The notes: generated from the sequence alone by a model not told the origin. 64,000 nucleotides of DNA from Paramecium sonneborni (GCA_905182985.1 CAJJDN010000005.1:11547-75546); one strand, 5' to 3'. Numbered from the stretch's first letter, positions 1 to 13,562 are shown. A program made the numbers and translations.

Positions 1-3000
1 ATACCTGACAATAAAATAACAACATCAAAGTATACATCAATGATTACATTCTTTCCGCTAAATTTGATAGAGTAGTTCTCAAAGTTACCGAATTTTTACT
101 ATTTGGTTATTGCTATAATGCAAATGATGTCATTAATTAGCATAACAAATGGTTAACCTGTTGTCATGGGACCATTATCGCTATCAATTTGCATTCAGAT
201 GATAAAAGATTTTATTGAAGATTATTAGATACGCAAATCAGACGATGCTGAAAACAATAAAAAAATTTACTTAATTCGTACAAACGAAATTCCAAGGATT
301 GCTAAATGGAGTGAGCTGCGGATTGGAGATTTAATAAAAGTTTAAAAGGATGAATAAATCCCAGCTGATATTTTGCTTATACAAACATCAGATAAATGGG
401 GGAATGCTTATATAGATGCTTAAAATTTAGATGGAGAAACAAATCTCAAATGTAAAAATATTCAATAAAATCTAAAATAACTTTAAGAACAAACTGAAGA
501 ATATCTATCAGCATTGAAAATGACTATAAAATATGAACGACCAAATCCTTATCATTATCTATTCAGAGGAATTGCTGAATTTAATAATGAACCAATTACC
601 TTGAGTCAAGAAAATTTGGTTTTAAGAGGTTGTGTTTTAAGAAATGTTAATTTCATTTATGGAATTGTATGTTATAATGGACACGACTCAAAGATAATGC
701 TCAATTCAATGAAATAATTATTGAAATGTAGTCATTTAGAAAGAACTTTAAATAAATTAATTATTTTTATTTTTCAATTATAAGTAAATAGTGGGTATTA
801 TTAGTTTTTAGATTATCATGTGTGGATTAGGAGCCTTTTTGAATTCTTTATGGTAACTAATCTATAATTCTTAATTATCATATCTAGAAATCTTAAATAC
901 AGAATTTAATCACAATTTTATCAAGAATTTATTTGTAATTACTCAAAATTTAATTTTAGCTATAATGGGGATCATGGATTCTCATTTTTTCCAACTTAAT
1001 TCCAATCTTATTGCTTGTGTCTTTAGATATAGTTAAATATTTTTAAGGAATATTGATAACAATAGATTAAGGAACATATTCTTCTGAATATGATATAAAG
1101 ACATCAGTCTAATCATCTAATCTAAATGAGGAACTTGGTTTAGTGGATTATATATTTTGTGATAAAACAGGAACCTTGACAAAGAATTAGTTGTATTTCA
1201 AATGCCTTACTGTTAATCAAAAATCATATGGAAAGGAATAAACAATAAAGAATGAGAAAGTTTCGAAATCAGCTTAAGTTCTAAAAGTTGATTTTAGTGA
1301 TGAAACCTTCTTTAATGATTTGAATTAAACTCCTAAGAGGGGACCACTTCATGAGTTCCTACTTTGCCTTTCATTATGTCATAATGTTATAGCCGACAAC
1401 AATAATGGTTAGCTACTTTATCAAGCGAAATCTTCTGATGAATTAGCCTTAGTCAATTTTGCTCGATATTGTGGTTATACTTTTGAGGGATTAGATGAAT
1501 CAAACAGAATTATAATCAATATAAGAGGTGAAATATAACTCTATTAAATGATACATGTATTTGAATTTAATAGCACAAGAAAACGATTTTCTGTAATTGT
1601 TTAGGATCCATAAAATCAGATTATTTTATATACAAAGGGACCTGATTAAATAATGGAAAATTTAATGAATCCAATTAGTCCTGAATTAAAAGAGAAGACG
1701 TGGAAGGATCTATAAGAGTTTGCATTAATTGGTTTAAGAACTCTTTTATTAACAAAGAGAATATTACCTTTATAAATTTTTAAAGAATGGGAAAATGGTT
1801 ATTTACAAGCATGTTGTGCTTCACAAAATAAAGATAATTAAATAATGAATTACTAAGCAAAAATTGAATAAGAACTGGAATTAATTGGTGGAACAGCAGT
1901 AGAAGATAAATTGTAGGAAGATGTAGGTCCAACTATTTAATATTTAAAAGATGCAGGTATAAAAATTTGGGTGTTAACAGGAGATAAAGTAGAAACTGCC
2001 ATCAATATTGGTTATTCTTGTTAACTATTGAATAAATCTTTATAATAAATTATAGTTGATGGAAATAATGAATAAAGTGTTAGTAATGAATTAGAATAAG
2101 CTTTTTAGAAAATCTAAGATAACAATAAAAATTCATTAATAATCTCTGGCTTTGCTTTATAAATTGCGATGAAACCAGAATTTTCCTCAATATTAATGAA
2201 AATTGCTGAAAAATGTGAAGCAGTAATAGCTTGTCGAGTAACACCAAAATAAAAATAAGATATAGTTTAATTAGTTAGGGAAAATAAACCAAATGTTACT
2301 ACTCTAGCTATTGGAGATGGTGCTAATGATGTTAATATGATTAGAGCTGCGCATATTGGAATAGGAATTAAAGGAAATGAAGGCTTACAAGCAGCAAAAG
2401 CTTCTGATTATTCTATAGGAGAATTCAAAATACTTAAAAGATTAATTCTATATCATGGAAGAGAAAATTATAGAAAAAATTAAACTTTTATTAACTACAA
2501 TTTTTATAAAACAATGCTCCTTGTACTACCTTAATATTGGTGGGCTTTTTGCAATGGATTTTCTGCGGTACTGCTTTATGATTAGTTACTTTATGAAAGT
2601 TATAATTTGTTTTTCACAAGTCTTCCTATTGTATTATATGCAATTTTTGATTAAGAATTTGCTGCTGATATTTTTACTTCAAGTAAACATTTTGTATCTA
2701 TTGTAGACCCAGCAATTTATTGTATAAATAAAAAACAAAAATTATTCAATTTAAAAATATTTTTGTATTGGATTTTTAATGGTACTATTTAGGCTGCCAT
2801 TTTATCATGCTTAACTTTTTCGATTTATGAAACTTCCTCTATTTATAATGGGATGATGTCAGATTTATGGACGACAGGTGCTATTTTATTAGGGTTTTCA
2901 GTTTTGATTAGTAATATAAAAGTAATAAATTTTTTTTAACAATTAGATTATCGTATGTAGTAACAATTATAGTATAGGAGTTATTGTAGGGCTTTTTGGC

Positions 3001-3366
3001 TCATTCATCATATATATTATTTTATTTATTATAATTTCAGAGAAAATGAATTAATCTGAAATGTCAAATAGCCTTAATGCTAGTTTTGCTCAACAGAAAT
3101 TTTATTTGACATCATTATTAGTAATTGGAGCCACATCAATTTTTGATTTGGCTTTTACTCAACTAGCAAAGTGGTCTTAGTATGCAAAAGTTGAAATTTA
3201 ACATGATAAAGTTTATAGTCTGATTAAAAAGTAACATATTGAATTACAAGATGAATAATAATAGAATTAACCTATCCCTTATACACAAATTTAATAAATT
3301 AACTTTCCTAAAAGCCATATTAAACAAGATTTTATTGATTTAGCTTAATCTTAGGAGGAAAATTGA
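1..3366 (+). CDS. P4-type ATPase (phospholipid flippase), 5' truncated by the window edge
   Basis: Moves phospholipids between the leaflets of a membrane at the cost of ATP. The first codons already read as the conserved stretch before the first membrane helices ([10 protein letters not shown], then FFPLNL), so the start lies upstream. The actuator-domain DGET motif is in [10 protein letters not shown] (about 430-460). The phosphorylation site DKTGTLTKN lies at about 1160-1190 and the hinge motif GDGANDVNM at about 2315-2340. Hydrophobic C-terminal helices follow (about 2500-3200), and the protein ends QSQEEN then TGA. Several short introns break the frame, for example GTAATTACTC...TTTTAG near 930-960. 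The Asp of DKTGT and the GDGAND loop are intact, so it should be active. Family is certain; the subtype is not. Confidence 0.93.
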
Positions 3367-4084
3367 TTTTGAAATAAATATTTTTATTTTTTTAAATTAA
3401 ATGTTTATTTCTATTAATACTTAATATCATTGTAAATGATAACAAAGATAAAATGAAGACGAGATAATATTGATTTCAAATTTTAATTACAATTGCCATT
3501 ATTATTTTCTTGTAATTCTAATTAAATCCTAGGCTTGTAATTACTATAAGCTATGTATCACAAATATTGTTCATGAAACTAAATTAAAATATTAAAAATT
3601 TTAGTGATTCCAAAAGATTATTCTATTTAATCTAAATTCTAATGTTTGATTGATTGAAAGAAATGTATGTAGAATATAAAATTAACAGTGGTTAAGATGT
3701 AATTGATTGATTTAAACTATTGAATTTAAAATTCCTAAATCGATTAATCTTCTCTTATTGACTATTTCAAAATATAATTTATAATTATATTTTATTAAAT
3801 CGGTGTGTATTTCTAATTTTAGGATATTTTTATATTGATTACTTGACAGGTACAATATATAGTTAAAGGTAGATTCAAGTTAAATTTTTTATGCAATTTT
3901 TTAGACAGAATAAACAAAAAATTTAATAAAAGCAATTTAAACTAGACATAGATCTTTGAAATTAACAAATATTGTATTTCTTTCGAATTTAAATCACTAC
4001 TCTAAAATTTTAATTAGATTATAATAGTTTTATTGAACAAATATTAAAATAATTTGAAATTATTAATATTTAATTTATAAAAAT
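3367..4084. other. intergenic, no gene seen
   Basis: About 720 bp of very A+T-rich DNA between the flippase stop and the Rab start. Frames are interrupted by TGA and show no recognisable protein or RNA gene. Confidence 0.5.
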
Positions 4085-4801
4085 ATGGATGTGACTGCCT
4101 AATAAGATGAAAAACACTTATTTAAAATAGTTTTAATAGGTATTTAATCACATAATTAGGTGATTCAAGTGTTGGAAAATCAAATATCCTTTCCAGATTT
4201 ACTAAGAGATAATTCAATTTTGATAGTTAACCAACGATTGGTGTAGAATTTGCTACAAGATCATTAACAGAAAATGGAAAAATTATTCAAGCATAAATTT
4301 GGGATACATGTGGTTAAGAGAGATATAAATCAATAACAAGTGCATATTATAGAGGAGCAGTTGGAGCTATGCTAATTTATGATATAACAAAATAAAAGAC
4401 CTTTGAAAATATTGAAAAATGGATCCAAGAATTGAAAGAATATGCTGAAACAAATGTTGTGGCAATGTTAATAGGGTAAAATAATTGTAATTAAAAAGGA
4501 ATAAAGCAGATTTGAAAGCATAAAGAAAAGTTCCCAGTGATAAAGCAGCCTAATTTGCAGAAAATCATACAATGGCCTTTATGGAAGTTAGTGCATTTGA
4601 TGGAACAAATGTAGATTTAGCATTTTCTAGACTTATAAATGGTATTTTATTTATCAATTTAGAGAAATTTATTAATTAATTAACAAACAGTCTTTAGCAG
4701 AAAATTAAGACTAATCTTTACAGTAGTAAATGCAAAGTCGTAATAATATGTAAATCCAATAATCTTAATGTAATCAGACATAAGATACTTGTTGTAAATG
4801 A
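4085..4801 (+). CDS. Rab-family small GTPase
   Basis: A 216-residue membrane-traffic GTPase. All G-box motifs are visible: P-loop GDSSVGKS, switch I PTIGVEF, the WDTCGQE motif, the base-binding NKADL and an SAF motif. It ends DTCCK, a C-terminal double cysteine for geranylgeranylation. Three introns of 20, 23 and 23 nt give an exact codon count. The last intron must end at the AG two bases beyond a TAG (..TTTAGAG) to keep the frame that carries the CC tail. In the WDTAGQE motif the usual Ala is Cys. The Rab subfamily cannot be assigned. Confidence 0.94.
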
Positions 4802-4896
4802 TTTATTTTCAAAAAAAAAAAAAACTCATAAAGAATATATTTAATATCTGGTTGTATTCAATACTCATTTAATTGAAAAAATTAAATAAAATGATT

Positions 4897-6552
4897 TCAA
4901 CATAGATTATATAAATCATTTATAAATTGTATAACTTCTGGTTCTATTTTCTACTTTTCTAATTTAAGTATCACTGAAACAAATAGTTTCTTCAAATTTA
5001 ATAATTATTCAATTCTTTTCGTAACTAAATTACTTTTTAATAAATAAGTATTATTAAGCGCAAAATCATTCATAAGTTTTGATTTGATCTCCTCATTAAA
5101 ATATATATTTAAAGTCATTATTTTCATTTGAATAAATGAAGCCAATACAAGACTTATTTAGCTTGTTTCTATTAGATTATTTTTAAGATAGAGTTATAAT
5201 TTTAAAATTGTTCTGCAATTTAATAATGTCTTTGAAAGAAAAATGACATGATCATAATTTAATCTTGTATTATTCAAATTTAAAACTAAATCAGAACAAT
5301 TTGATTATTCAAGTTCACATCCTAAAATATCTATAGTATTATAAGTTTAGATTGTGTTGTTAAGGTTTAAAATAAGCTTTTTATAAGTAAAATTGACTAA
5401 AATGCTAATATCAGGAGATGGAATTGTATGTTAATCACTTAGACAAACAGTGTCATTTAAAAGTAAATTCAATTATCTTAATTATTTTTTATTAATTATA
5501 TGTTCTTCTTAAATTTTTGTGTTAAAGGATTAGCAAAATATATTCCCACTCAAATCAAGAGCAAATAATTCTAGAGTGTCAACTTTTACTACAGTATCTA
5601 AAAGTGATTATAGCTTTTTAATTTCGAAGTTAGATTTACTAAAATTTAAGCTCAAATAGAATAATTATTTTTATGATCTTAACATAGTGAGTATTGATGA
5701 AAAAAATTGGGAAGTTAAAGGAATATGTGCAAAATTAAGTTAAAGTTATTCAATATTTAAGGCTATTTCATTAATGGGTAAATGAATCTTATTGATATTA
5801 TTAATTGAATTAACATTAATTTGTAAATATTTAAGGTTTTTAGAAGTTAAAAAACATTTGGAAATCATTTATTACAGAACTTCCACTTTTTCAAAGTAAC
5901 ATTTTCCAAAATTCAATTTTAGAATTGATAAGTTTTCGGATTTAGAAAAAAAATTTAATATATACTAAAATTAGGAAATTTCAGTTTCGTAAAATTTTTA
6001 ATCCTCGACTGTCATGCAAAAAGATTTTAAATTAGGAAAATGTAATATCTAAGAAGGCAGAATCTTATTTTTTTTGTAATACTATAAGCTCTAACATTAT
6101 TTAGGAGTAATGAAAATATTTAGTTCTTCAACAACATTAATATTTAAGATTTAAGGAAAAAATGCTATTGATCTCAAATTTATATCGATAGGTAAAACAG
6201 AAAGTTAATAATAAACTATTTTTGAAGCTGTTAATGTTTTCAGAGCTTCCAAATATCTTAAAATATTCTTTTTTTAGTTTGCGATTGTAAATCCATTAAT
6301 AATGGCTAAAACTTTAATTTTTTTATTGTTCTCCTACCTAGTGAGATCATCAATTTAAATTTTTAGTTATTCAAAATCTGATTTAATATGTTGCTTTAAA
6401 ATTATTTTTAATTTTTCATTTTTCAAACTAACATCTTCCAATCGAGTAGCAGGCAAAGTTTTTGTTTTACTTTTTTAGTTTGTTTATGAGGATTGTATAG
6501 TTCTTCTCTTTCCAAATCTAAATGGGTATTCTATCGATAGTGATTCATTCAT
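4897..6552 (-). CDS. leucine-rich protein of unknown function, 551 aa
   Basis: A single uninterrupted exon from ATG (MNESLSIEYPFRFGKRRT) to TGA. The N-terminal third is basic. From about residue 150 it carries irregular leucine-rich stretches such as LKYLQINVNSI, EQLQLNFAHI and LRQLNLLLND, spaced 25-35 residues apart. This resembles the ribonuclease-inhibitor or F-box type leucine-rich repeats common in large ciliate families, but no canonical LxxLxLxxN register holds throughout. Likely a protein-protein interaction solenoid; the partner is unknown. It converges with the Rab gene, 95 bp away. Confidence 0.72.
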
Positions 6553-6773
6553 TAATTTAAATAAAGAAAAAAATGAGTTTAATTTTAACCTAATTTTACT
6601 TAAATTTAATTAATACAAATAAAAAATGAACTAAAGTTTGCAAAAACTTCTGTTCTTAATTTCAAATTAACAATAAAATTTTAAACTCTAATTGTTTTCA
6701 TCCATTAAATTTTGCATTAAGAAATCTTATCATTCAAAAATAATTTATATAATAAATTTACAAAACCCAAATA

Positions 6774-8071
6774 TCATGATTTTCCTTTATAATTAAAATT
6801 ACAAAGAGCTAATTGCATTGCAATCAAAGGACTCAGAGGACTCATAAAATCCAGATGAAATTAGTCTTTATCAATTTTACCAAATTATACATAAATTAAA
6901 TCTTTTTCTTCTCCTTTTAATACTAATTAAAAATTCTTTACAGAAGCTTTTTTAACTCTTCCATAAAAATCTAAAGAGTACAATTTTTATTCTATATTTG
7001 AATATCTATTTTTTACATTATTAAGTATTTATTATTTATGGTTTTCTACTAATAAATTAAACTATTTCTTTTTCGCTTTTTCTTAAGACCAAAGCCATTC
7101 TTCTAGGTCTTCCTTTATTCTCCTAATTAGTATCAAAAAACACACTGCCTATTTGAGTTCTCAATCTTTTAACATTTTATTCTTTTTTTTTCTATCCATT
7201 ATCAAATAAATAATAATCCGCTTTAGATTATTTGCTTTATTCAACTTTTCCTAATATTTATTAATCGTTTTATTGAAATTCTTGATCCTGTGTAATTATA
7301 TACTTATTTTTATTTAAAGATTTTTTAGCGGCTAATAAAAATTGGCTGTTTTAACACCAGTACATTCTATATTTTGGCATAAATCTATTTAGTCCTGATT
7401 GATCTCTGATTATTTTGCATTGAAACATTCCTTCTGTAGGTATTGAATTAACTAAAAACGATTACAAGGGTTGAGGTAGTTAGATTTGAGAAATTTTTTC
7501 AGAATAAGGGCATATAGGAGGAATAGAAATTAAATCTGATAATGAAGTCTCTTAAAAATTGCAAATCTCTATTTGGCATTCTTATTGTTCTAATTTTTCA
7601 AATTACTCAAGTTTTTCTAATTATTCTAAGTATTATTATTATTTTTAAATTTCTTCCAATACCCAATTATTACTTGTTTCTATTGCATCTCTTTAACATT
7701 ATTAAGATTAACTAACTTATTTTGATAAAATTAATGGATCTAATATATCTTAAGAAGCTCCTTATGGAATCTCTAACAATTTAAATTAATCAATTTCTAC
7801 TGACTCTAAGGATTATTTTCTACATTAATCAAATACATTTTTTTCAAATGTAAATGTATTAAGATCAATTTCATTGCTTTCATAAAATGCTCCTTCCCCT
7901 CCTAAATTCTTTTTATAGTATTTATTCTTAATTAAAACTTTGGTTAACTTGCTAACTAATTAAACTTTATACTTTATTATCAATTTCTTAACTTAATCCT
8001 AGAGTATCTAAACAAACATTTGGGGCATCTTTATCATCATCATCTGAGTCTGAGATATTATTTAAAAACAT
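6774..8071 (-). CDS. Tubby-like protein (TULP family)
   Basis: A 415-residue protein with an acidic N-terminus (MFLNNISDSDDDD), a middle coiled-coil or Gln-rich part, and a C-terminal tubby domain. Tubby features seen: RFMPKYRMYWC followed by FLLAAKK, the RMALVLRKSEKE strand, and the C-terminal signature SVKNFQLVLKG, then YVQFGKI, then DFMSPLSPLIAMQLAL. In animals these proteins bind phosphoinositides and deliver membrane cargo into cilia, a plausible role in a heavily ciliated cell. Two introns of about 25 nt. The first uses a less usual CAAG acceptor and its exact edge is uncertain. Confidence 0.85.
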
Positions 8072-8101
8072 AATAATTTAAATAAATAAATTTTAAGGTA
8101 A

Positions 8102-9084
8102 TCAATGATTTTTAATTCCTACATTTTTTACAATCTATTTGAAATTTTCTTAGTTATACGACAGTTTTCTATCGCATACTGATTTACTATTTTATAAAAT
8201 TGAAATTTTATTTAAACTAGGTTAACTTCTCTTAAATCTTATCAACTATTTAAAATCAGCATTTTTCTTTAATAAATAGGACATTCTTTAACTTTTAGAA
8301 ACTCTGCTTAATAAATTTAAAAGCATGTTTAATGTTTCATCTTCGCTTAATAATTCTGGATCAATGCGGCTCGTATAAATACCAGTCTACATAGTTTCAT
8401 TTTTTGGAGATGTTAACGTAAATGTTGTTTTTGTTTTATTTATTTCTGATTCTAAGTTATTTATTTTTGATTTTAATTCTGTAATCTAATGAATTGAATC
8501 TTATTCTTTATTTAATTATTATGAGCTAACTCTATTTGCCACTTGTAATTCTATTCTTAATTCTTCAATCGTTTTTTACTATTAATCATTTATAGATTAT
8601 AACTATTATAATGTATTTAAATCATTCTCACTTCTTTCCTAATAGTCTTATAGTTCATTCGTCAAATATTCAATTTAATTATTCATCTAAGCAATTTATT
8701 AGATTTATTGTTCAATTACTTTTTACTAATCAGAAACCTGCTGTTGCATTTTTTATAATTATTGATTACCTTGATATTCTCTTTATTAGATTTAACTAAA
8801 TAATTTATCATCATTTGAACTTTCTTTACAATTAAAAGTTTGCAAGGTATAAGTTTTCTATTTAGTCGTTGGAAAATGAGATTATTCAGTTGCTCTTCTC
8901 ATTATTTTCTATACTTACTCTCGAGTAAGTGATTATTTTTTTTTTGATTAAGGAGTGATTTATTCTGATTATTAAGACAAAGAAGAAACAGTGATATCTG
9001 GCACTGGTATTCTTTCTATTAATCTTTCTAATTCTCCATAATTCTAAAGTTAATTGATTTATGTACCGTAATATATTCATCCAT
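8102..9084 (-). CDS. coiled-coil protein, 319 aa
   Basis: Starts MDEYIT, followed by a 23-nt intron GTACATAAAT...CTTTAG, then NYGELERLIERIPVPDI. Residues from about 90 to 210 form a Gln-rich coiled coil (QREYQGNQQLQKMQQQ, then EELRIELQVANR). A compact C-terminal part contains DPELLSEDETLNMLLNLL. No catalytic motif. Possibly a cytoskeletal or basal-body component; this is inference from composition only. Its stop lies only 30 bp from the tubby-like start, on the same strand. Confidence 0.75.
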
Positions 9085-9172
9085 TTTATATTTTAAATTA
9101 TTTTAACGATAGACAAATTTTACCACGCATAGTTAATAATAAAATTCACATCTTCATAATCTTAAGATTATA

Positions 9173-9892
9173 ATGTTTAAAGACTGTAAGCATTGTCAAA
9201 CTTCTTTAACTTTAGCATAATAACACTATCATTAATACCTTTGTCCTTCACAATAATTTATGAAATAGATTGCACAATTAGAATTTTTACTCTCTAATTC
9301 AAAAATCTCAAGTTAGCAATTTCAATAAATAAAGGAAATCTTAAAATAAAATATAAAGATTGTATACTAGGAAGATATTTTAAATAAAAATAGAATATTT
9401 AATGATTCAATCGAGAAATAAGAATGCCCTGATGATGATATCTTTTTCCTGAATTCTAATATATCCAACTATTTTGAGAATAAAATAAACAATTAATTAA
9501 GTAATCTTCAAGAAAATGTAAATACTCAAAATGACACATTTTTTGAGAGCCATTCAGAATTTTTTGATTATATTTAAAAGGTAGACAAATAAATTGATGA
9601 AAGATCTGTTGTAGTAAAAAAAGAAATGTTTAACATGTCAGAATTACTTTAAAATTTATAATTCAATGAACAATATCCCACTAATCTATCAAATGTAAAT
9701 TAAAATGATTATTATAAGAATAAAAATAAATGCTTTAGATGTTGTAAAATATTCAATAATAGCAAGACTCTAAATTAGCATATTAAAAATGTTCACAAGC
9801 CTAGAACGAAAATCTCTAAAAAGAATAGATAAAAATACAAAAAATAAAGTTAAGTCATGCTTTTTGAATAATATAAAAATATTAATTATTGA
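9173..9892 (+). CDS. C2H2 zinc-finger protein, 239 aa
   Basis: One exon, MFKDCKHCQTSL... to ...FEQYKNINY. Near residue 190 there is one clear C2H2 finger, CFRC-x12-H-x4-H (NNSKTLNQHIKNVHKP), followed by a strongly basic tail (KISKKNRQKYKK). The N-terminus holds a CKHC pair. The middle is rich in Asn, Asp and Gln. A single finger with a basic tail suggests nucleic-acid binding, but the target is unknown. The start is 88 bp from the divergent coiled-coil gene, so they may share a promoter region. Confidence 0.8.
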
Positions 9893-10073
9893 TTTAAAGA
9901 ATTTTTGAGCTTCTAAATATAGAAATTGTTCTGATAAACGAGTAAACTTCCATAAAATATAATTCCATTTTATAATTATTTAAAGCCCTTCTTAATTAGA
10001 AGAATTTAGATTATTTTGAAATTTAAGAAGTGAGATATATTTTTTTAAAAACACTGTTATAACTAAAATATTT

Positions 10074-10755
10074 TCAAAAAAGTGGGTTCATTTTATTAAC
10101 TTTCTTTAAATTATTGTTCTTATCGTTATGAGTCCCAGATACATGAGTTAATTTGATATTTGACAGTAAATGATTATTCATACTATGCCATCTAACACCT
10201 CTACTTTCAGGTGAATTGTAAGATGAAAATGATATTTTTAAGTTGACCTTTTCGATTTCAGATTTTCTTAATGAATGTATGTTTGAGCAATATATGTTAC
10301 TATTTTATCCTAACCAATCTATTTGTAAATCTGTTAATTTTTTTGAGTTTTCATCTTGCTTGTTGATCAACTTAATTAATAGTTCGTTATTTTATTATTC
10401 AAGCTATGATTATTTTTAAATCATTTCTAAAATTTTATCAGTTTGACAATCAATCACTTCATTTGTAAGAATTGATTCAGATTTTAACAATTTAAACTAT
10501 TTTGAAATATCATTTGACAAATTCTTACAATTAAGTTTTATTTTATGTTATTCTAATAGAAGTAAAGATTATATAATTTCTTAAGAGTATTATGGTTTAC
10601 TAATATCATGTAGATAAAGAAAATTTTCACCTAAATTTGTTATTATCTTTCTCAAATATTATTATAGTTCTACATTCAGTTCATCAATCTCTAATTTTAT
10701 TATTTATTACCTTTTGATTGCTTTCGATAGATTCTGACTTTACATCCTCAAACAT
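10074..10755 (-). CDS. coiled-coil protein of unknown function, 219 aa
   Basis: Starts MFEDVKSESIESNQK, then a 22-nt intron that must end ..TTAGAG to keep the frame, then IDELNVELQQYLRKIITNLG. The N-terminal two thirds are predicted coiled coil (charged heptads with Leu, Ile and Asn). The C-terminal part is Ser- and His-rich (SPESRGVRWHSMNNHL) and ends KVNKMNPLF. I do not recognise a family. Confidence 0.7.
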
Positions 10756-11127
10756 GAATATTTTAATAAATGTAATGAATAAATAAATTTAAAATTGATA
10801 GGAATAAAATGCAAAACAAAGCTTAAATGACAAACTGAGCAACCTTATAATATATATAATAATCTAAAATGATGAAAAAAATATTAGTCAAAAAATATTT
10901 TCTTATTCAATCTAATTTAATCAACTGGCTTCTTTTATAATCTAAATCTTATTCTTTTGAGAAAAAAAAGTCTATAAGGATAAACTTAATTTAAATCCCT
11001 CATTATTAATTCATAATCAGATTATTTCAGATTAAAATTTAAGAACTCATAAAACAACTCTATTTCAGTAATCCAACTTGAAAATTTGATATAATTATTT
11101 TTTATAAAAATATGAAATGGTATTATT

Positions 11128-13562
11128 TCAAAACAATTTACATTAACAATCATCTCTAGTAGATTTAGGTTAGTTTTTACTTTTGTTTCTTGTTTTAGTT
11201 TGATTGCTTTTAATCATTTATTCTAATGCAGTTTCATCTATTAATATTAAATTATCTTATTACTAAATAAAATATAGATTTACTTCATTTTATTTTAAAA
11301 GAGGTCTTTATGATTATGTTACTTCTTATTTAGATTGAACTCTAATTGCTTTTTTAAAATTATTAGGTCCAAAGTCATCATTTGATTTACCCAAAACCAA
11401 TTACAATTCATTAGAAACTTGATTTCTATCCTTATGTTTTGTCTTTTTTTGTTCATTATAACATAAATCTTAGTTTTATTCCTTCTTTAATTAAGAATTA
11501 TTTTGAAGTGCTTCTAAATCAACATTTTAATTTTTTTCAATTTAAGCATTACTTTTATCCTATCCTTTAGTTTCTTTTTCTTTCTTTCCTCCACGATTTT
11601 CATTTTATATTACATTTTATTTTTTATAATTTATTTATGACTATGTTTCAAAAAGAATGTTATTATCTTATTATTATTAGTGCTTTGGAATTTCAGAATT
11701 AATAATTGAATTATTTAAAGATTTAGTTTCTTTTACATGACTTTTAATCCTTTGAGTTTGACGTTTCAAAAAACTATCCATAATCAAGCAAGCTTTTAAT
11801 ATATCCTTAGCTTCATTCTTTTCTTATATTAAAGCATTTCCAGATTAGATTGCCCTTACTGCAATTTTAAACTTTTATGTGGCTTTTATATTATTTCCCT
11901 CATCTCCACTTGATGCACTATTATCACTTTCATCCTTCTTTATTTAATTTATTGCTGTTTTACTCTATATATTTTAGGATTATTATCGCTATTATTCTTA
12001 AAGCTACCTTTATGAAGATATTCCTCCTTAGATACTTTCCTAATCAAGCATTTTTCCATAATTGGAATATTTTTAATTATTGCCTGTACTTTTGATAATT
12101 CCATCAAATTTAATTTTAATATACTACTTTAATTTATTAAATCCATCGGAACAAACCATAGTAAATAATGATTGAATTAAATCATTTCTCTCTATCTTAT
12201 TATTCTTAGCAATATTATCATCTTTAAATAATTCATGACACTAAATAATTTAATAAATTTATTGCTTTGGCATAAGCTAAAAGAACTTCTTAAAAAAACC
12301 TTCCAAACATTTTTATAATTCTACTCTACTAAATTGTTCCTATTCTTGGAAATGATTGTTAATATACTTTTCAAATTTCAAAGTGAATAATTTTTCTTAC
12401 ATCCATGATGAGTTTTAAGCACAATTCCATAGTATTGATATCTAAAATCAATATAATACATACTTCTAAATAAACTGATTAATTAACATTTGATTTTTGT
12501 TATTTAATTTTTAAACAATTTTAATGTATACACAATTTAAGAGACAAAAAGTCTATTATTTTTTTTACTTTAATTTTTTTTGTTTCTTCCTAAGTTTTTT
12601 TATCCACTTACATTATTTTACTTAGAGACTCTAAAATTTATGAAATAACATCAAAAGTAATCCATTTTTAAATATTTTTAAATTTTAAAAGTATATTTTC
12701 TACATCTCGATAAGATAATTTATAAGTATTTTTATCTTTTATATAATCTATTCCCATTTCTTTTAAAATTGAAATTAGACTTGTTATATTCTTAATTTCA
12801 ACTTCTTTTCCTTTAATAGTTTCAATACCTTTCATTATTTCTAGACGTTTTTATTTACTCTTAATCTCTTAATATGTATATTCCAAATAAAAACTCAAAA
12901 TATATGGGAAGATAAGTAAATAATCTACTTTGCTTTAGTCCTCTGGCATTAAAAAATTTTCAGAAATATCTTCAATTAATTTTGATGTTAGCTATCCATC
13001 AAATGCATCTGCTTCAATCAATGTTTTATCACTAAAGATCTTAAATTTTGTATGACCCAATTATTCAAGCATAACTGTGAACATTTTAGCCAACTCTTTT
13101 TTTTCTAAAGTGAAATTCTTATTTATGTCAAATGATGCATAAAAATCAATATAGAAATCGTGTAAATCTCTCACTGAAATAACGGAAAAAAAATAAATCA
13201 GTTCTCTATGTTAAAAATGAATGGAAATTACGGACGAAGTACACTTAGATTAGTATATGTTTCCATATTCATTATAGGTTTACTGTTGGTTAATAATGAG
13301 AAACCTTTCCTTTTATGATCATCCTCCACTTTTTAAAAGTTAACAAGCATATAAAGTATTGTGTAAAAGCTGCAATCTTAAGTACGATCAAAAAACTGAA
13401 AATCTATTCGATTAGCTCTATGTTTATACCTTTTCCATCCTTTGGACCTTTTTTAGAGGAACTGAATGATCTAAAAAATGAAGAGGGCTATTTTGTAAGT
13501 TTGTTATGCTTTTCATTAACTTCATTGTTTTTCACAACTTCTGTTTCTTTTCTTGAAAACAT
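11128..13562 (-). CDS. EF-hand protein of unknown family, 792 aa, possible CaaX end
   Basis: Starts MFSRKETEVVKNN; an in-frame TGA lies upstream of this ATG. A hydrophobic stretch follows (about residues 50-80, IFSFLIVLKIAAFTQYFICL). An EF-hand loop DINKNFTLEKKE (positions 1,3,5,7,9,12 = D,N,N,T,E,E) lies at about residue 140. The rest is mixed, with a Gln-rich linker and a basic C-terminal half. The protein ends DDCQCKLF, so CKLF could be a geranylgeranylation box. Introns: GTTTCTCATT...CAACAG (22 nt) and a 34-nt one; the exon sum is exact. Perhaps a Ca2+-responsive membrane-associated protein. It lies two genes upstream of the Ca2+ release channel, in the opposite direction. Confidence 0.7.
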
